From NCBI GenBank assembly GCA_031216445.1, contig CM062213.1, positions 10,479,501-10,543,500 of the forward strand: a DNA stretch of 64,000 nucleotides. The letters run 5' to 3'. Below, in pieces: positions 1 to 13,300 of this stretch. Made by a program: the position numbers and the translations under genes. Positions within the stretch are counted from its first letter, which is position 1; the number at the start of each line of letters is the position of its first letter. The DNA comes from Lateolabrax maculatus (taxonomy: Eukaryota; Chordata; Actinopteri; Acropomatiformes; Lateolabracidae). The notes below the pieces were generated by a model, which was not told where the DNA came from, did no database searches, and saw only the letters and a list, made by a program, of their open reading frames with translations.

Positions 1-3000
1 GAACCACAACATGAGACTGAGCCAAAAGAAACGCTGAGACACACAGCTTGGAAAACATCAGGATTACACATGTGCCTGGGCTGAGCTGGGCTGCAATTGA
101 GAAGTGACAATGTTAACATAACAGTTCTCCTGTAAAGACGGGAAAAGCTGTATTTAGGGTCCCCTAGAGAAAGCAGGGAAGCCCTCCCCCACACTCCTGC
201 AGCTCAGAATCATCCATTGTTTCGATGCCTCATTTCCCCACAGTCAAGCCATTTTTCAGCACAGGCCTTAGCCTACATTGAAGTTCCTAAAAAACGGGGA
301 TCTACTTCAACAGATTATGTGTGAATCTAACAAAAAACTGAGACAAACTGACCCAAAATGTGCACTGGCAACTTTGGGGGCAGAGTTTAACCTACACTTA
401 TATCTGATCTGATTGTTTGCATGTGACATGCGGGCCTTTCACAGAAGCAAAAAAAGAAAAGCAGAAAAACAGGAAATCAACCTGCTGCAACTGGCAGCCT
501 TTGTGGGCAGGTTTGAGTCAATGCATGGACTACTGCCTTTGGCTCAGCCTGCTTTTACCCTTTTTACCCTTACCCTTTTGCCCATAAAACCATGTAAAGG
601 CTGATCGATAAGCAGATACACAGAAAGGCTCCGAGTCGCTGTCTATACGCAGCATGTTAGACCTAAAACTAACAAACTATGAATACTACTTTCAAAATAT
701 TTACTGTTGAAAACATTCAGCATTTAACCAAACTCAGATCAATATAAAAACAAATCACAACAAACATCATAGGCTATTTCAGATATGCAGACGACAGTAA
801 TAAATATCTGGCTCTGCAAGCACAGTACAATTGGTACATTTAAAGTGGCATACGGGCATAACACAGGGGAGAGAGGCTTCCGGGGAAGACATGCACCTCC
901 TGCCCCGTTTTCAAACTCAACTCAGTACAGCTGTCTGCTCTCTTCAACTTAACTGGCACAGATCAACCACTGACTGACAGGAAAACATGCAGCACAGCAA
1001 TTCAACACTCAAACACTTTGTTATCACCTCTGCTCTCCCCTCAATCTCCTTCCTTCACCGTCCTGTCCATCATTCCCTTCATTTATATTCATGTTCAATT
1101 GGAGGACACCTAAATTTGTGACCTCCCGTCTCTTTTTCATCTTTGTTTTTTGTATATTTGGTTTGTTCGACTCCCTGTAGCCCATTAGTCCTTTCCTCCC
1201 CATTTATATAAAAGGGATCGTCTGTCAGTCTCCAGAGGCTGCCCAGAATAAAGATTCAGGTCTCAATCAGCACACGACTGGGGAAAGCTGAGCCACTCCA
1301 GACCAGACCACCATCAGTCATGCAAAGACACACAACTGGCTGACAGCTCTTCAAACTCAGCTTGTTGTAATCTCACAACAAAACAAAAGAAAACAAAAAA
1401 ACAAAACATATGAATAAAGATATTTGCATAAAGTTCTGCCCACCACAATTTAAAGTGAGTTGTGTTTAAATCATACACTGCTATGGTGCATACAGATCTA
1501 GAGTAAAACATCACAATGAAAAGGAGAAAAATAGACACAAACTTTACAAAACATAAACACAAAACACCAGCAAAACCATTGTCATTGTAGGAATACCCGA
1601 CAAAATCAGAGATACCACCAGTGGTTTAAATACATGAAAGGTCCTCACTTAGAACTTATGTTAAAACATGACTGATGATCAAGTTTATCATTTGCTCTCA
1701 TTTTACTGCGTCAGTCGTTTGTTTCAATAAATAACACCATATCAGCCAGCGGTTAATGAGGGTGTACAGCTTCAGAACCTGTGCATGGTTTGTGGTGCAA
1801 TGTAATGCTGTGCCCATTTTTAGCCATACTTCTTCACTTCCCTCTTACAAGCACATCAGCCATGGTTTTCAGTTACTGAACAAGGTATACATTTGTATTC
1901 AGCTTGTCTAGTCATGCACATTTTTCTGTTCTTGACCTCTGGTGATTGTACAACCGCACACAAACGGATCCCACAAAGGAAATGTCGAGAAAAAGGAAAG
2001 CTGTCGGTTTTCCAACAAGTTAAGTCTGCATTTAAATATAAACCTGAATGTTTCCGAGTCATGGCTTCGGATCAACACTCCAGTGGAGCTCCGGCCATGT
2101 CTGCTCAATCTTGGTTTAACAGAAATAGTTAACAGTGACCCAGGCCCCACCCTCTTTCTGTTCTCCTACTCAGTATTCCCTGGCTAAAAAGAGCCTCAGT
2201 GTGGGAGCGCACCAAACTGAGGCCCCACAGAAAACCACATAATTACAAATCACAATAAAGCCCTCAGTGCTGTGTCCCTGCCAGAGGCTCAGCTGCACCC
2301 TTCTCCGCTCCAACTCGAGGCTTTTGCTTACAGCTACACAGCCCCCCTCATCCTTCACCACTTTCTTTCAGCCTGCTAACCCATGCCCTCCTTCCCTCCC
2401 TTCCCTCTTTGCCCATCTCTTTTTTTGTTCTAATCTGCCACAACTCACCTCAGACAATCTGCACTTCAGTCGTCACTGCTGAGAGACACATCTAGGGAAA
2501 AGAAATCTGCATTCAAATGGCCGCCCGACTTGAACTTGTCCTCCTCAAATGGTATAAACACTTAAAATACACATCTCACAAGCTCATCAAAAATAAGCTA
2601 TCGCATCAATGGACAGTGCCAGCAACACAAACCGGGCACAATTTTATTTTCTGAGCGAGCTCTGAACAGAAACACAGAAATGTGCTTTCATTAGCCAAGG
2701 ATTAGTGACAGAGCAATAAAAACCTAATACAGTCTAATACAGGGCTAAAGCTCCAGCTTTGAGGTAACAAATCTAAGCCAATCATTAAGCCAAATTCAAG
2801 TGTAAGGTCCAAATCAATCCAGTGAGTTAAAAGGTAATTATGGTTTCATTATTCCTACAGAGCATCAGTGGTGGCTGACATAAGGGTCACTTTAAAAGAG
2901 TCACTTGCTTGAAAGTTAAATGGCAGAATAATCATTGCTCCAAATGATAGTGTAACTGACTTCAACTTGTAGACTTGGCATGGATAAACACCAATAGGAG

Positions 3001-3129
3001 AAACTGCAGGGAAACTTTGCAGGATTTGAAGATTGTAGGTCATAGCAGGAGGTAGCCTGGGAACCAGATGAATCTGTGAGCTCATTTGCTCTGGCAGAGA
3101 CGTCTGGCCCCTCTCCCATTCAGATTCCT

Positions 3130-3400
3130 CAGTACTGGTATAAGGCGAGCCAATCACATCCGTTTATCTGATATGAGGCGGGTTTAATATGATGACTGAC
3201 AAGGGGGATTGCCTCTGGGGCATCTTCGTAAATAACCAAGATGGCTGCCACTGATGTTAAACGTTCCACTAGACTAGACGGTAATTTTTCACAACTTCTG
3301 ACAGGACGTAGCATCCGACCAGACAGCGTTTCGTTGCTCTGATTGGTTGGAAATTGAAAATGAACTGAGAGGTTCATCGTCTTCACAGTAGTTGCGAATT
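3130..3400. promoter_or_regulatory. promoter-like cluster: two CCAAT boxes and a YY1-like site (or a repeat)
   Basis: Within about 250 bases there is AGCCAATCAC near 3149, AAGATGGCTGCC near 3239 (close to the YY1 element AAGATGGCGGC), and CTGATTGGTTGG (an inverted CCAAT box) near 3339. Spacing and base composition differ from the flanks. It could be an alternative or antisense start inside gnai2 intron 1. It could equally be part of a dispersed repeat, because similar strings occur in my memory of fish repeats. Confidence 0.3.
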
Positions 3401-3550
3401 ATTCCAGGCTAAGCAGGAGGAGCAAAGTCACATGAATGAATTTACCGTTGTGTAGTTTAAAATCTAGCAATGTAGCACTATTTTATGAGCTTATTTATGT
3501 TTTTCCATGTAAATTCCCAATCTACCAAGTAGCTACAGTTATCCGATAAA

Positions 3551-3600
3551 TAGTAAAAAGTACAATAGTTCCCTCAGAAATGTAGTGGAAGTAAAGGCCA
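3551..3600 (+). repeat. short fragment of a dispersed teleost repeat
   Basis: The segment reading AAAAGTACAATAGTTCCCTC and onward to GTAGTGGAAGTA resembles part of a very common percomorph repeat, other parts of which are at 17555-17840. This is recognised by eye only. Confidence 0.4.
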
Positions 3601-4771
3601 AGTGACGGTACCCAAAAATTGTTGTATGTATAATACTTTTTAACGGTCAAAGCTAATTTCCACCTCAGGCATGGAGAGAGCTTTAGTACAGCCAAGTAAC
3701 CAGACATATTCCACTGCTTCCTTATACTTTTTCTTTATACCCTATCCTCTCACTGTCCCTTATCAAAGGTCGAAAATGGAAATAAAGGGTCATAAAAAGG
3801 GATAGTTGGGTTGTGTGCTATATTGATTTTTATCAACATGTGCTTCAGGCCATACATAGCTTCAGAGTTATCTTATATTCCTGATTAGTCAGCCATTGTG
3901 ATTGTTTATGTTTACAGCTGGGAGTTGCAGGGCACTAGTGGAAGTGTGACTTTGTCAAACATTTTTTCTACTGCTCATTTTCTCTCTCTTGCTCCTCTCT
4001 CCTTTCTTTATCAGGCACTCACCAAATGGTGGGCACACGCTCACTGACATCCCCTTGGCTGTTGTTATTTTCCTTTTGTCAGAGTGTAATTACTATGATT
4101 ACACCGACACAAGCATCATTTGAACCACAATGAACTTCCCTGTCTGTGGGAAGAAATTCAAAATAATGCGGATGAGACCATCATATGCTCTACTTATTAG
4201 TTTTCCTAACCTCCGGCTTACTAACATTCGACAACTGCGCTAGGAATGGAGGGCACACAACTCCTCGAGCCATTGGCACAGTTGTTGCAATTTGAGTTAT
4301 TTAAGAGGAAAGCTGTAAACTAGTATAATATCCAGAGTTAAGGAATTATCTAAAAGTGTGGATTGAGGTGTAGTTTTTAAAGAAATATACAGCCCGAAGC
4401 CTAATCTCATGTTTATATTCAAATTCTTTAGATCCTATGACAATTGTCCTAGTGACTTGCTGCATGTTGTTTCAATAGAACTGAGGGAGAAAATCTTGTT
4501 TTAGTTGGCATGTTAACACAGTGTTTAATATTATTGGTGAGATCATTTCATGGAAACTAACCCTGTTTGAAAGGAACCAATAAACTAATTTCCCCTGGGA
4601 ATTTCCCACAGTTATGAGCTCTTTACCTCCAAGTCATTGCTAATAATGAGCATTAGTTTGCAGCCGAACTAGAACAGAACAAAAACCAGGGAAACGGGTG
4701 ACACTCAGCCTTAGGATGAACTTATTTTCATTTTGAGTGCATTAAGGTGCTTTCTTACCCTATAAGCCGGG

Positions 4772-4794
4772 ACACACACACACACACACACACA
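4772..4794. repeat. (CA)n microsatellite
   Basis: About 11 uninterrupted CA units in gnai2 intron 1. Confidence 0.95.
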
Positions 4795-5869
4795 AATATA
4801 AATATTACAGGCCTGTACAAACACTTCTGTGACCATAAAAAAACCTGTAAGATTGGCTATGGTTCTGCCCTCATGAGACACACTCTACACACACACAAAC
4901 AGCAGCAGTAACGCAAATGCAGCACCCAGTCTGCCAGCAGGTTTCCAGCGGGTCTGATTAAAGTCTTCCTGGAGGACATAATCCCTGTCAAAAAGAGAGC
5001 CACTGAAAGGCAGGGGCTGAGTCAGCGTTTTCTCCCCATTCCCTTGAACATGAAAACTTGGGTGATAAAAGCAAAGTGCCTTTCTTCTTAAAGCCTCACC
5101 CGATCTAACTCACTTCTGCCAAAATTAGTCATTAATAGCCAGATATGCATGAGTTTGTGTTGCCGTGGAAGGATATACTGTACAATATTTCTGTGACACC
5201 AAACATCATACGAGATTTCACATGAAACTCATATTCGGTTCACAGAAAATTTTATCAAAATATGACTGTGCTGACATTAGCAACAATACTGAGAACAAAG
5301 TTTCTGTCTGTTTCTGTCTGTGAGGCATACTTTCCTGATTCTGGGCTCCAGTTAAAACGTGTTCAGAAGACGTTTTTCCACTTATTTTATACACTGTAGG
5401 TTATTTGCCATGTTATTATAGCACCATACAACACATCAGGATGTCCGCGGCTTATTCTACTTGCACAACAACCATTTAGACAACCAGCTTTAATAGATAC
5501 ACAAGCAACTCTTCTATATTTGTATATTGTCTATACTCACAGCGTCTTTGTGGGGATGAGACACAGCAGCATGCTTTGACATGCAAAACTAATAAATCAC
5601 CTTTTCATCACAGAGACACTTAATGTGTCACAGCCCTATCTAAGAGGTTGTGCTACTAGGTAGTAAATGGTTCTATTGTTGTTGCCTTGTTTTTTACTGG
5701 GTATTTTAATAAGGGCTTTCATTTTAAACTCTATGCTTACTAATCATATTTCCTCTCAGGAAAGTTTTTTTGAACTGGTTTCAAGCTGAATACTAGTATG
5801 TGTGTCGTATATACGGGAATGTCAGCCTCCCTTCCACATGCCAAATTATACACTGCACGAAGGCCTTCC

Positions 5870-5872
<3 letters not shown>

Positions 5873-5935
<63 letters not shown>

Positions 5936-5948
5936 AACAAACAAACAA
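5873..5948. repeat. (CA)29 microsatellite followed by (AAAC)n
   Basis: A perfect AC run of 58 bases (5873-5930) passes directly into AAAC units to about 5948. The compound structure suggests slippage of a tetranucleotide at the edge of the dinucleotide array. Confidence 0.97.
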
Positions 5949-6610
5949 GTCTGCATTGCCAGGGATTTTTTTAGTTAGAGAGCTTGGTATGGGGTCTCAC
6001 ACATATTTCCCCATTGTGCCCTGCTGCTTTAAGAGTTGTTTTTTTATGGGGTGGAAAACAAAAGGACACACCAAAGTACAAACATATTTTATGGCTTTAC
6101 AACATTCTTTACAAAAATCTTTCTTAGCTTGAGGGGTGTGTTCAGACAAATGACAATGGTGACTGAGTACTATGTCTAAAAGATGAGTTATAACAGTCCC
6201 AAAGTATCACAGCAGCTACCACTGCTTTAAAGTCATTGTGAGCAGACACACCATGCTATTGGCCAATAAAGGGGTGTGTGCAGCATATGTAATTTTAATG
6301 CTTTTTTCCTTACCGCGAAGTCTGCCTCTTGCATTGTGAAAAATAGAGGGGAAGGAAGACAGAGGGCAGCTGCTTTTTTTTTATGAGTACAGGGTGTTTA
6401 ATGCAAAAAAAAGCATTAAATCAGAATTGTTTAAAGGCTTCATTGTTGTGTGTTGAAGAGTCTATGACAGACAGTGGTGCCTACAGTATGAGAATCATAA
6501 CCAGACAACTGACACAGGATGGGTGTGCTGGTTTCCTCAACCAGCCGAACAAAAGACTCACATCTACTTCTCTTTTACATGTCGCCAGCTGAAAAAGGAA
6601 GTGACAGATT

Positions 6611-6638
6611 GGGGGTGGGGGGGGGGGGGGGGGGGGGG
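6611..6638. repeat. poly-G tract
   Basis: The run is GGGGGT followed by 22 Gs. On its own it has G-quadruplex potential, and it is prone to assembly and sequencing length error. Confidence 0.9.
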
Positions 6639-7310
6639 TTGGTTGAAACAGGAAATGACATCAATTCCATCTGCAACACAGTTAACAATGATCAAAAATG
6701 GTAAAAGAGAGAGAGGAGAGAGACCGAGATCTTAACATGCCAGCAAAAGAAAAAAAGCTGCTTTAAGTGATATCCTAAACCTAATCTATTTAATATTAGG
6801 ACATAACCGCTTATTTCAGTGTGTGTAAAGTAAAACAAATCCTTTTAACCAATTTATATTTAAAAATCTTCAGGAGTATGTGGAAATCTAATGATGAAAA
6901 TGAGCTAAAAGAGATGGTTATGGTCTCAATTTCTTCTCCATGTGTGCCGTTCTTATTTCACAACCGTGAAATCACTTGTACCCACGGAGGATCATAATTT
7001 GTAGAACAGAAGGGAGCTCTGATTGGTTTTGGAAGGTGAACAGAGTCTTTTTTGCACCAAGAAATTTGTCAAAAAGAAATCCTACATTTCCTTCAAAATC
7101 CCAAGTCTAATTTTCTTGGTATAAATCGATTTCACAGCACCAACTTGAGTTTTGGTGGCATTAATATTGCTAAGGCCATTCAGTAGTTAAGTGTAACTGG
7201 AGTAATAAGAAAAACACCTTCAGAGAGCACGCCAGGATCCACAGCACTAACAACTTCCTGTTCAGGTGGTCTGAAAAGGGCATGAATGTGATACAAGTTA
7301 CAACTCCTTG

Positions 7311-7610
7311 TAGGGGTGTAACAGTACACTGCTTAAACATATTTATTAAAATGCTATAAGGTCACTGTAGTTATGCAGTGAACATATCGCCAATATTATG
7401 AAACTGACAGTGTTAAAATTAACTCTGCTCACCTTTTCAAAAAACCCAAACCACATGGGCATAGCAACAGTATGGTTTCATTTCAGTGACCTCATAAATG
7501 CAACTGTTAACCTCATTTAGGTTGGGTTCATTGAGATTTATATAGAAATTATGTCAGTTTTGTTTTGAATGTACCGATCGTACTGAATGTGATTTGCAAT
7601 GAATCATAGT
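7311..7610. mobile_element. possible degenerate hAT-type MITE
   Basis: It starts with TAGGGGTGTAACAGTACAC, the form commonly seen at the ends of fish hAT MITEs (TAGGGGTGTAACGGTAC). It contains TGTACCGATCGTACTGAATG near 7570, which resembles the accompanying interior. No matching right terminus was found, so the copy is either decayed or the call is wrong. Confidence 0.35.
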
Positions 7611-8577
7611 GACCTTAAAATCCAAATTGAGCAGGTTTGTTAGACAGAACATGATTGGCCAACACACATGCAGTTTCAGACAAAAGACGTTATGAAGTGA
7701 CAAAAAAGTCTAGATCAAAGATTCCAGTTATGGATTATATTTGCCCGGTTGTCAGAGAGCGGAGAGCTGAGGACAGGCAATTCTACTGCAACAAATTGAC
7801 CTTTCAATTACAGTCTTGGCAGTGCAGCTGTCACAACATTATCACACTGAGCCCCCTGGGGGAAAAAAAGCATACCCTCTCCCAGTGTGACTATTCCCAC
7901 CATCTATCACCTTCACATGGGCCCCTGCTGCTCGAGTTATGTTAGGCACCTCACTTGATGCACTTTTCTCCACAGCACACAACTCAGACGAACACCAACA
8001 GAAGCCAGAAGCATCTGAAAGCCAGCAGGGTGACGGATCAAGTGAGGTCCCGGGTAAAACTATATGTGATACTTGAGAACTTTACAGAAGTGAAGAAAGG
8101 CAGACTGAGGGAAGAGATTACAAACACGCCGCGTGCCTCTTGGAGAGTGACACCTCCCTTTTCCTCTGCCGTCTGCGGTCTGCTTTCCGACAGCTTCCCT
8201 ACATCACCATTTCACATCGCAACAGCACAATGTCACTCGAAATACAGTCATATCACCCGTTTATGACATTTTGCAAGATTAAATCTTGTAGCTCATCCCT
8301 TCAGAGGCTAGAAACTACTGCTTTCTTTTTGCCTGTCCTTCCTAGTTTTTCCTCACACTTGAACAGCAGCTATACTAAAGGAGAGATGAAGAGACTGAGA
8401 GGATCAAACAATTGCTGCACTGTGAACAAGGGCTGCAGTGATATGTGTGCTTGACTGAAGCCACCCAGTTGATCGTACAGACATGCTCAATCTTCCACTT
8501 GGTTAAATTTGAACCACGGTCCACTGGTTTTGGGCTATAGGACGAATATTTCGGCGATTGCCGGTTGTTTTTTTCCT

Positions 8578-8593
8578 GGGGGGGGGGGGGGGG
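8578..8593. repeat. poly-G tract
   Basis: A run of sixteen Gs, followed by TCATTTTTGTC. Confidence 0.9.
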
Positions 8594-9186
8594 TCATTTT
8601 TGTCATTTTATTTTGAAAAACAGCGTGTTGAGCCAGAACATTTTCACATCTAACTCACACCTGCGTGACTTTATTTGCATATTTGACTATATTCTCATGA
8701 GCTTTCCTACTAAGATTTAGTCGCAAATTATATTCATCCTCTCTTTTTTTTCCCTTTTCATCCCTACTCTACCACTTACCGAAGTGCTGCCCACTTCTTG
8801 TGTGTGGGTCACAGCCTCCATTGAAAACTGGAGCTATTTTCTTTCTATGGGCAACATTTTGACATTTGGCTGTTTAAGTGTACTTTAGCTGGTTTCAACA
8901 TACATACAGCCACAAAGCTGAGAGTGGAGGCTGCCCCCGAGGGGAAGCCCAGGAGCACTGGACCTTGCGGTGCAGAAAAATGACGAGGATGAGGATGGAG
9001 GGGAAGTGAAGTGATCTCATTTCCTATAATGGCAACAAGAAGGAAATGGATTGTGGGAGGGGAAAGAGGACATAATAGTTTGCTGTATGTGTGTTTAATG
9101 ACATGGTTAGACAAAGAAAGCCCCCACCCCTAGTCTCCACTCCCCAAAAGCAATTGAAAATGTGAGCAGTATAAAGAGGGGAACTT

Positions 9187-9213
9187 GGGGGGGGGGGGGT
9201 TGGGGGGGGGGGG
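9187..9213. repeat. interrupted poly-G tract
   Basis: Two G runs separated by TT, at 9187-9199 and 9202-9213. Confidence 0.9.
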
Positions 9214-9401
9214 TCATGAACTTGAGGAGTGAGTTGCGTTTTTTCAGGACTCTAGCAAAATAAGCAGCATTACAGGGAGCTCTGTATGGACTTCACAGAA
9301 TAATGTCCATCAAGTTTGTGTTGAAACTGGAACATAAAAGGTTTTTCTGGCCCTGGGGCAAAATATCGAAGAAAGACAGAATAAACTACTTGCATGTGCA
9401 T

Positions 9402-9783
9402 GAGCAAGTCAGTTCATCCAAAATATATTTATAGAAAAAACATTTTCTCTCTTACCCCTAGTGGTATTTACCCAGGTTTTCAGATCTCAACAGTTTTCAG
9501 CAGGTTTTAATCTTTGGTAGAAAATAGCTCCTATTGAAAAGTAAGTACCAAGTGTCCAAAATAACCAGAATTACATAATTTCTGGCAAAACACATTGACT
9601 AATATTTCAGTACTTTGAGCACCACAGAGGAAATGCCATTCACAATCATTGCACTGGGCTGGCTCTAGAAGTCTCAGTGGAAAAGATCTGAAAAACTCAG
9701 CAGCTTAAGCCAAAATTATAACTACATGGCTGAATACTATTATGTTTTTATTTTTTTGTAATCTGGATGAACTGACCCTTTAA
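9402..9783. mobile_element. MITE with terminal inverted repeats, about 380 bp
   Basis: The left end contains GTCAGTTCATCCAAAATA. The right end is AATCTGGATGAACTGACCC followed by TTTAA. Reverse-complemented, the right end gives GTCAGTTCATCCA, matching the left end. The interior has no coding capacity. The element resembles a widespread percomorph MITE whose ends read TTAAAGGGTCAGTTCA. The family name is not known to me. It lies in gnai2 intron 1. Confidence 0.7.
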
Positions 9784-10341
9784 AAAAGGCATTAAGAAAA
9801 CTAATTTGTACATTCTTTTAGATCACATCCTTCTGTCTCTCACTTTCACTCACAGACAGCTTTGCATTTTGCAACAGTTCCTGCGTCTCTGCAGCGGTGT
9901 CTGCAGGCCTACATGCTGCTTTATCTACTTCCCCTTCCTACACACATTATCGGAGGTAAAAGCCGTGCACAGAGAATTAGGCTCGTGATCTGGTCTTGTG
10001 TTAAACATCCTCACACCCTGTGGTGACCAGAAGTGAGGGCTGCACTCAAAGCACACAAAAAAGGACCACAAACTGCATTTCCTCACTAAAATATTCAACT
10101 CTATGCTACTGCAGTGTTTTTATGAGACTGCAGGAATAATTTAAGTATGAAGCAAAGATATGAGCTGTGTGTAGAGGTAAGAATCAAGGCAGCGGTGGAG
10201 GATTCTATAAGCTATCAGTATTTCCAGAGCAGAGAGGATAGTGTAGCTTTGTCCCTGTGGACTTGCACTGAGACACACAGTCTGCAGGAGCAGGCTTTAT
10301 CTGCGGAGCTCTCCCTGTAATTGCAGGATATTCAACCCCTT

Positions 10342-10363
10342 CACACACACACACACACACACA
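10342..10363. repeat. (CA)n microsatellite
   Basis: Eleven CA units. Confidence 0.93.
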
Positions 10364-13300
10364 CTCAAAGATCCTCCATCCAGTGCGTCATACAGCTAAT
10401 TGGGCAGCACTGTGGTGCAGACTGTTGAGTAAACATGGTCAAGTCACCCAAAAACATAGGGCAGCAGCTCATTTGATAAATCTCATAGAATTGGCACATT
10501 TTTGCAAATAGTGCATGTTGTAAATATCCGTTACAATGCGGCTGCTAAGAGGCTGGTGTTCTGATGAAATTTCTTGGGGAGCTGTGAAAGTGTCCTGTGC
10601 TGCCAGAGCGGGCACTCAGACGTAGAGCTGTCTATACCCGTGGAACAGGTCAGTCTGACTCGGTTTTCTGCAGAGAAACCCAGGTCTCTATAATCAGCCA
10701 ACTGTAATTACACCTGACACCCACTAAAACTCAGACACTGACTTTAATAAGAGAGAGGAACTCAGTGTTTATGCAGCACTGACCACAAGGGTTGACCAGC
10801 AGTAGAACAAGTCACCTTGTTTTGTCATCAAACATGACTATCTACAGTAAATAAGTGACTGTGCTAGGGGACGCAAGTTTGGGCTACAATGTGCCAATGC
10901 GTTTCTGATCACACCCCTTTAACCTAGAGAGATATGGGAGGAGAAGGAAGACAAATAGGGCCTGAGAGGAGCAGCTTTCCAGAATTTACACTCTCTACAC
11001 AACTCTAATCACCAACTGGCAAAGAAATAATAACGGGATCAGATCAGAGAGAGGCTCGAGCTCTCTGCTTCTCTAACCACACCATCGCAGTAGCTATAGC
11101 TCAGGTTTCCCAGCTCAACTCTGCTTAGAATGATGGCTTTCACAAACAGCGGCAGTGGCTGGGCTGGTCAATAGAGGCCCCCTCTCTCTGATCAATACGG
11201 TGTCTGCAGTGCTAAGCTTCGAGAAAGTTACCTGAGCATTTAAGCGAAATTAAAGTAACTGTTTGTTCTCCTAGAACCCACAAGGGCAAACTGCCTTGTA
11301 AGATGTGTGTGACAGTGGTTATAACCTAATAGAATTAAAATAAAATCTCATCCTGAAGTGTTTGGCTGTGGCCTTTCATTGCAACTAGGAAATAAAATAC
11401 ATTACATACATTAATTAATTAATACATAAATTAAGGTAAAAAACTACTCAGTGAAAAGAATGATACGTGTGTTTATATTCAAAAGCTCATTCTGTCTACA
11501 GTCTGTTTTCTACAGGTACAATTTACAGTATAGTAAATAGCTTTATAACTTCTTTAATCTACTTCCATCTCAAAACATGGATCAACAGAATGTGTGAATA
11601 TTAATTATATTACTGTCTGATCCTTTAAAAGACCATTACTATAAATGTAACCTCCAATTATTTTCTTACCAGAAGTTTATCTGATCATCACTACCAGGTA
11701 GTGTAATAATGAAGAGAGACAAAACAACCGCTCCCAGCTAAATCAGTTTTTGACATGAATGGGCAATTTCACAATGTTGTTACAGCTGTAATACTAATCA
11801 GTCTGGGATAAAATAAAGGATTAAAATGTAAGAAAGGTTGCAGCTCCTTTGTTAGCGCTGCACTGCAATGTTGCTACCTGACTGCTACCTGTCAGCAATA
11901 GATCATACCTTATATATCATGACTTTCATTTTGACACAAGTAAGAAAGTTAAGTAAGAATATATACATTTAAATGTTATTGAAGCATTTGGTAATGTTAC
12001 CACTGCTGTTATTTAATGGGGGTGAATAGTGTGTATATGGGCTAAGTCATGCAGTTAGAGACAGAAAAGCAGAATAAAGGCAAGACGAACCTCTCTAAGA
12101 GTGACACCGAGATCGAAAAATGGCAATTGGTATGCAAGTGTTGTTTCTGTGGCCTGTGCCAGTTCTTAATGTTAATGTTACAGACACCTCATGCTGCTGT
12201 TAACTTTTCCCAGATACCATCAGCAGGTGTTCAAAACTGGTAACTGTGCCAATATTACACTGGAAAACTCCTTTTGATCTTTTGGGGATCTGTATGGCTC
12301 TTACTTCATGATTTTCACAGTAAGTATTTGATACTTTTCTAGCCGAGAAGACATTTCAGTATCATAATATACACTACTTATGTATATTTACTTACTTACT
12401 ATTTATTTTTGTTTAGTTTTTTGTAGCTCATATCATCCAATAACTGCAACACTGGACGCCCATGTCCCCATTTCCTGACCAAGGCTTTAGCAAAGTGTGC
12501 TGGTTAATGGCCAAGCATCCTCACGCACACGGCAGAGACCAGATGTAAAAGAGGAAGAGAAAATGACTGGTTTCATGTCATGTGTTCTATCTTTTGTCTA
12601 TGGTTTAAAAAAAACAAAAAAAACAATGTTCGTTCATAATAATGACCAAAAAAAAGTCAAGGTGACTGTGTTAGAGTTACACAATCTTCTCTTTACATTT
12701 CCTCTCCATACAGAGATGATATAGGCTTATTCTTAGCCTGAAAACATCCACAGCACGTTTCCCATCCAGTGGCATGAGTGATGTCATGTGGCTGCCGCCT
12801 TCATTTTAGGTTAACCATTCAATGCTTTGATCACGAATACAACCAGCTGCAGGCTACGCAGTATGTCCGCCTTACATTGTTACATGTGGCAGCCTTGCTG
12901 CAGTGACCACTAGAAACTATGCAGTGGAAACCAAGCCAATTCAACACTGAAGCGACGACCACGTCCAAGACCGTGTGTACTGCAGTGCATGCCTTGTACA
13001 TCATGTCATAAAAGAGCAACACATCTGCTATCCGCAATGGAAATGAATAACAGTGCTGCCATATCAGTTGTTTTTAAGAATAATAGACCAAGTTGTTTCT
13101 CTTCTAAGAACAAGATCAGCACTTTTTTTGCCACAGCCTGATAAAACGGTCTTTATTTTCCTTAATTTATCGTCTCTACCCTCTCAAGCGGACAGCTGTG
13201 GGGGGAGTGGGGTGCTATCCACTACACACGTGCTGCACACTTCTTTAATGTGCACACATTAAGATATTTTAGAACTATGTCTATATATTCGTGTTCAATG

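Noticed and set aside
5740..6132. ORFs across the (CA)n array
   Set aside because: Cys-Val or Thr-His repeats from a dinucleotide microsatellite.
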